Shown piece after piece: positions 62,623 through 64,000 of a DNA stretch of 64,000 nucleotides. Positions within the stretch are counted from its first letter, which is position 1; each line of letters begins with the position of its first letter. Position numbers and translations under genes: made by a program. This DNA comes from Dysgonomonas sp. 520 (GTDB taxonomy: Bacteria > Bacteroidota > Bacteroidia > Bacteroidales > Dysgonomonadaceae). Location of the stretch: the NCBI RefSeq assembly GCF_010501095.1, contig NZ_QVMP01000003.1:62001-126000 (forward strand), written 5' to 3'. Below the pieces are notes generated by a model. The model ran no database searches. It saw only the letters and a program-made list of their open reading frames with translations, and was not told the origin of the DNA.

Positions 62623-64000
62623 ATGAACGATATAAATATGTCTTATACGTTAATATTGCTTGCCCTGCCTTTCTTAATGTTTCTGGTTTTGGGGTTGTTG
62701 GGCAATAAAATGAAGCCTCTTGTGGCAGGAGTGCTGGGCACGTTGTCGCTGGGCGTAATGGCAGCAGTTGCCTATTATACGGCTTATCAGTATTTCTTTG
62801 TTGTGGGCAAAGTTGGGGAAGTATATCAGTCTCTGCCTGTCTTCAACTATGAATGGTTGCAATTTTATGGTGAGCTGAAAATAAATCTGGGTATCATGCT
62901 CGACCCTATATCGGCGTTGATGCTTGTTGTTATCACAACCGTATCGTTGATGGTACATATCTACAGTTTAGGATACATGAAAGGTGAACGAGGCTTTCAA
63001 CGCTACTATGCTTTGCTATCGCTGTTTACCTTTGCTATGCTGGGATTGGTTGTGGCAACCAACATTTTCCAGATGTATATATTCTGGGAACTTGTGGGGG
63101 TATCATCTTTTGCCCTTATCAGTTTCTACTACACAAAACCGAGTGCGGTTGCCGCTTCCAAAAAGGCGTTTATCGTTACCCGTTTTGCCGACTTATTTTT
63201 CTTGATAGGTATTTTAATCATATCATATTTTGCCGGAACATTCGATTTTGCAACATTGACCGACCCTGACGCTCCGTTTATCGGTTCGGCTGTAGGTGCT
63301 ACATTCTTGGGTGGTACAGCATTATCGTGGGCATTGGCATTTATCTTTATCGGAGGTGCGGGAAAATCGGCAATGATGCCGTTCCACATTTGGTTGCCTG
63401 ATGCGATGGAAGGGCCGACCCCAGCGTCTGCGCTGATCCATGCCGCAACAATGGTTGTTGCCGGAGTGTTTCTTGTGGCGCGACTTTTCCCGATCTATGT
63501 AGGGACAACGGTTCTCGAAATAATTGGATGGGTGGGAGCGATAACAGCAGCTTATGCGGCTATTGTAGCCTGTGCGCAGACCGATATTAAGCGGGTTCTG
63601 GCATTCTCTACCATATCGCAAATTGCATTTATGATAACATCGCTTGGCGTTTCGGGCTATGGAGGTCACGATGGCTTGGGTTATATGGCTTCTATGTTCC
63701 ATCTGTTTACTCACGCATTCTTCAAAGCCTTGTTGTTTATGGGAGCAGGAGCAGTTATACATGCTGTTCATAGCAACGAAATGAAAGATATGGGAGGTTT
63801 GCGTAAGTATCTGCCGATAACACACATAACTTTTGCCGTAGCCGTTTTGGCGATAGCCGGAATATTTCCTTTCTCCGGGTTCTGGAGTAAGGACGAGATA
63901 ATGGCGGCGGCTTTCCATCATAACAAAGCTATTTTTGCATTGTTGTTCTTTGCTGCATGTCTGACTGCATTCTATATGTCACGTCTATATTACAGGATAT
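62623..64000 (+). CDS. nuoL: Complex I subunit NuoL, cut by right edge
   Basis: Antiporter-like pump subunit. 459 codons are visible and the frame stays open to the end of the window. ATG at 62623 chosen; an in-frame ATG at 62638 is possible. Core blocks: MYIFWELVGVSSFALISFYY (conserved Glu), FIFIGGAGKSAMMPFHIWLP (conserved Lys), DAMEGPTPASALIHAATMVV, and SMFHLFTHAFFKALLFMGAG with HLFTHA and the conserved Lys. NuoM and NuoN should follow outside the window. Confidence 0.93.
   Translation, partial: MNDINMSYTLILLALPFLMFLVLGLLGNKMKPLVAGVLGTLSLGVMAAVAYYTAYQYFFVVGKVGEVYQSLPVFNYEWLQFYGELKINLGIMLDPISALMLVVITTVSLMVHIYSLGYMKGERGFQRYYALLSLFTFAMLGLVVATNIFQMYIFWELVGVSSFALISFYYTKPSAVAASKKAFIVTRFADLFFLIGILIISYFAGTFDFATLTDPDAPFIGSAVGATFLGGTALSWALAFIFIGGAGKSAMMPFHIWLPDAMEGPTPASALIHAATMVVAGVFLVARLFPIYVGTTVLEIIGWVGAITAAYAAIVACAQTDIKRVLAFSTISQIAFMITSLGVSGYGGHDGLGYMASMFHLFTHAFFKALLFMGAGAVIHAVHSNEMKDMGGLRKYLPITHITFAVAVLAIAGIFPFSGFWSKDEIMAAAFHHNKAIFALLFFAACLTAFYMSRLYYRI

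Noticed and set aside
1..64000. CRISPR arrays, tRNA or rRNA genes, complete insertion sequences
   Set aside because: No regularly spaced repeats, no cloverleaf-like or rRNA-like stretch and no transposase frame were found; the mobile signals seen are all non-coding.

Overview
The window looks like a chromosomal segment of a T9SS-bearing member of the Bacteroidales, most like Dysgonomonas. That genus is an inference. The basis is a SusC/SusD pair, a fucosidase/mannosidase-rich polysaccharide utilisation locus (PUL), proteins ending in type IX secretion (T9SS) sorting domains, promoters of the TTTG / TAnnTTTG type, moderately AT-rich DNA, and a complex I cluster without NuoE, NuoF and NuoG. No rRNA, tRNA, CRISPR array or transposase gene was seen.

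Region 1 (1-23.1 kb) is a PUL. In order it holds a 5'-truncated GH97, SusC, SusD, a second GH97 with a T9SS tail, two paralogous BspA-like leucine-rich-repeat proteins with T9SS tails, GH95 alpha-L-fucosidase, two GH92 alpha-mannosidases, aldose 1-epimerase and a sialate O-acetylesterase-like SGNH hydrolase. The set points to a fucosylated, mannose- and alpha-galactose/glucose-containing glycan such as a glycoprotein glycan. The gaps carry palindromic MITE-like repeats, including a perfect 141-bp inverted pair about 10 kb apart.

Region 2 (23.3-32.2 kb, minus strand) has an acyltransferase, a tandem universal-stress protein, and a vitamin B12 uptake operon. That operon consists of promoter, cobalamin riboswitch, btuB, btuG-like lipoprotein and two secreted proteins with T9SS tails. 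Upstream of it lies a peptide deformylase with a lipoprotein signal.

Region 3 (32.9-41.1 kb) has purD with a membrane protein, then a DeoR regulator and a four-gene operon that fits D-apiose catabolism: split apulose-4-phosphate transketolase (aptA, aptB), apulose kinase (aplK) and D-apiose isomerase (apsI). The same 18-bp direct-repeat operator lies upstream of both the regulator and the operon.

Region 4 (41.3-56.5 kb) is mostly housekeeping: a YitT family protein, leuS, a TlpA-like lipoprotein, comM/yifB, dnaE, trxA, a small RHH-like protein and tadA. It also holds an AraC regulator enclosed by perfect 25-bp inverted repeats, a secreted protein, and a sigma-factor operon that includes an unlisted 39-residue membrane protein.

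Region 5 (56.5-64 kb) has an inverted-repeat-bounded element and then the nuo cluster nuoA-B-CD-H-I-J-K-L, which runs off the right edge. The strongest leads are the apiose operon with its duplicated operator, the B12 locus that uses T9SS cargo, the inverted-repeat-enclosed AraC gene, and the repeat family with a shared core but differing ends.
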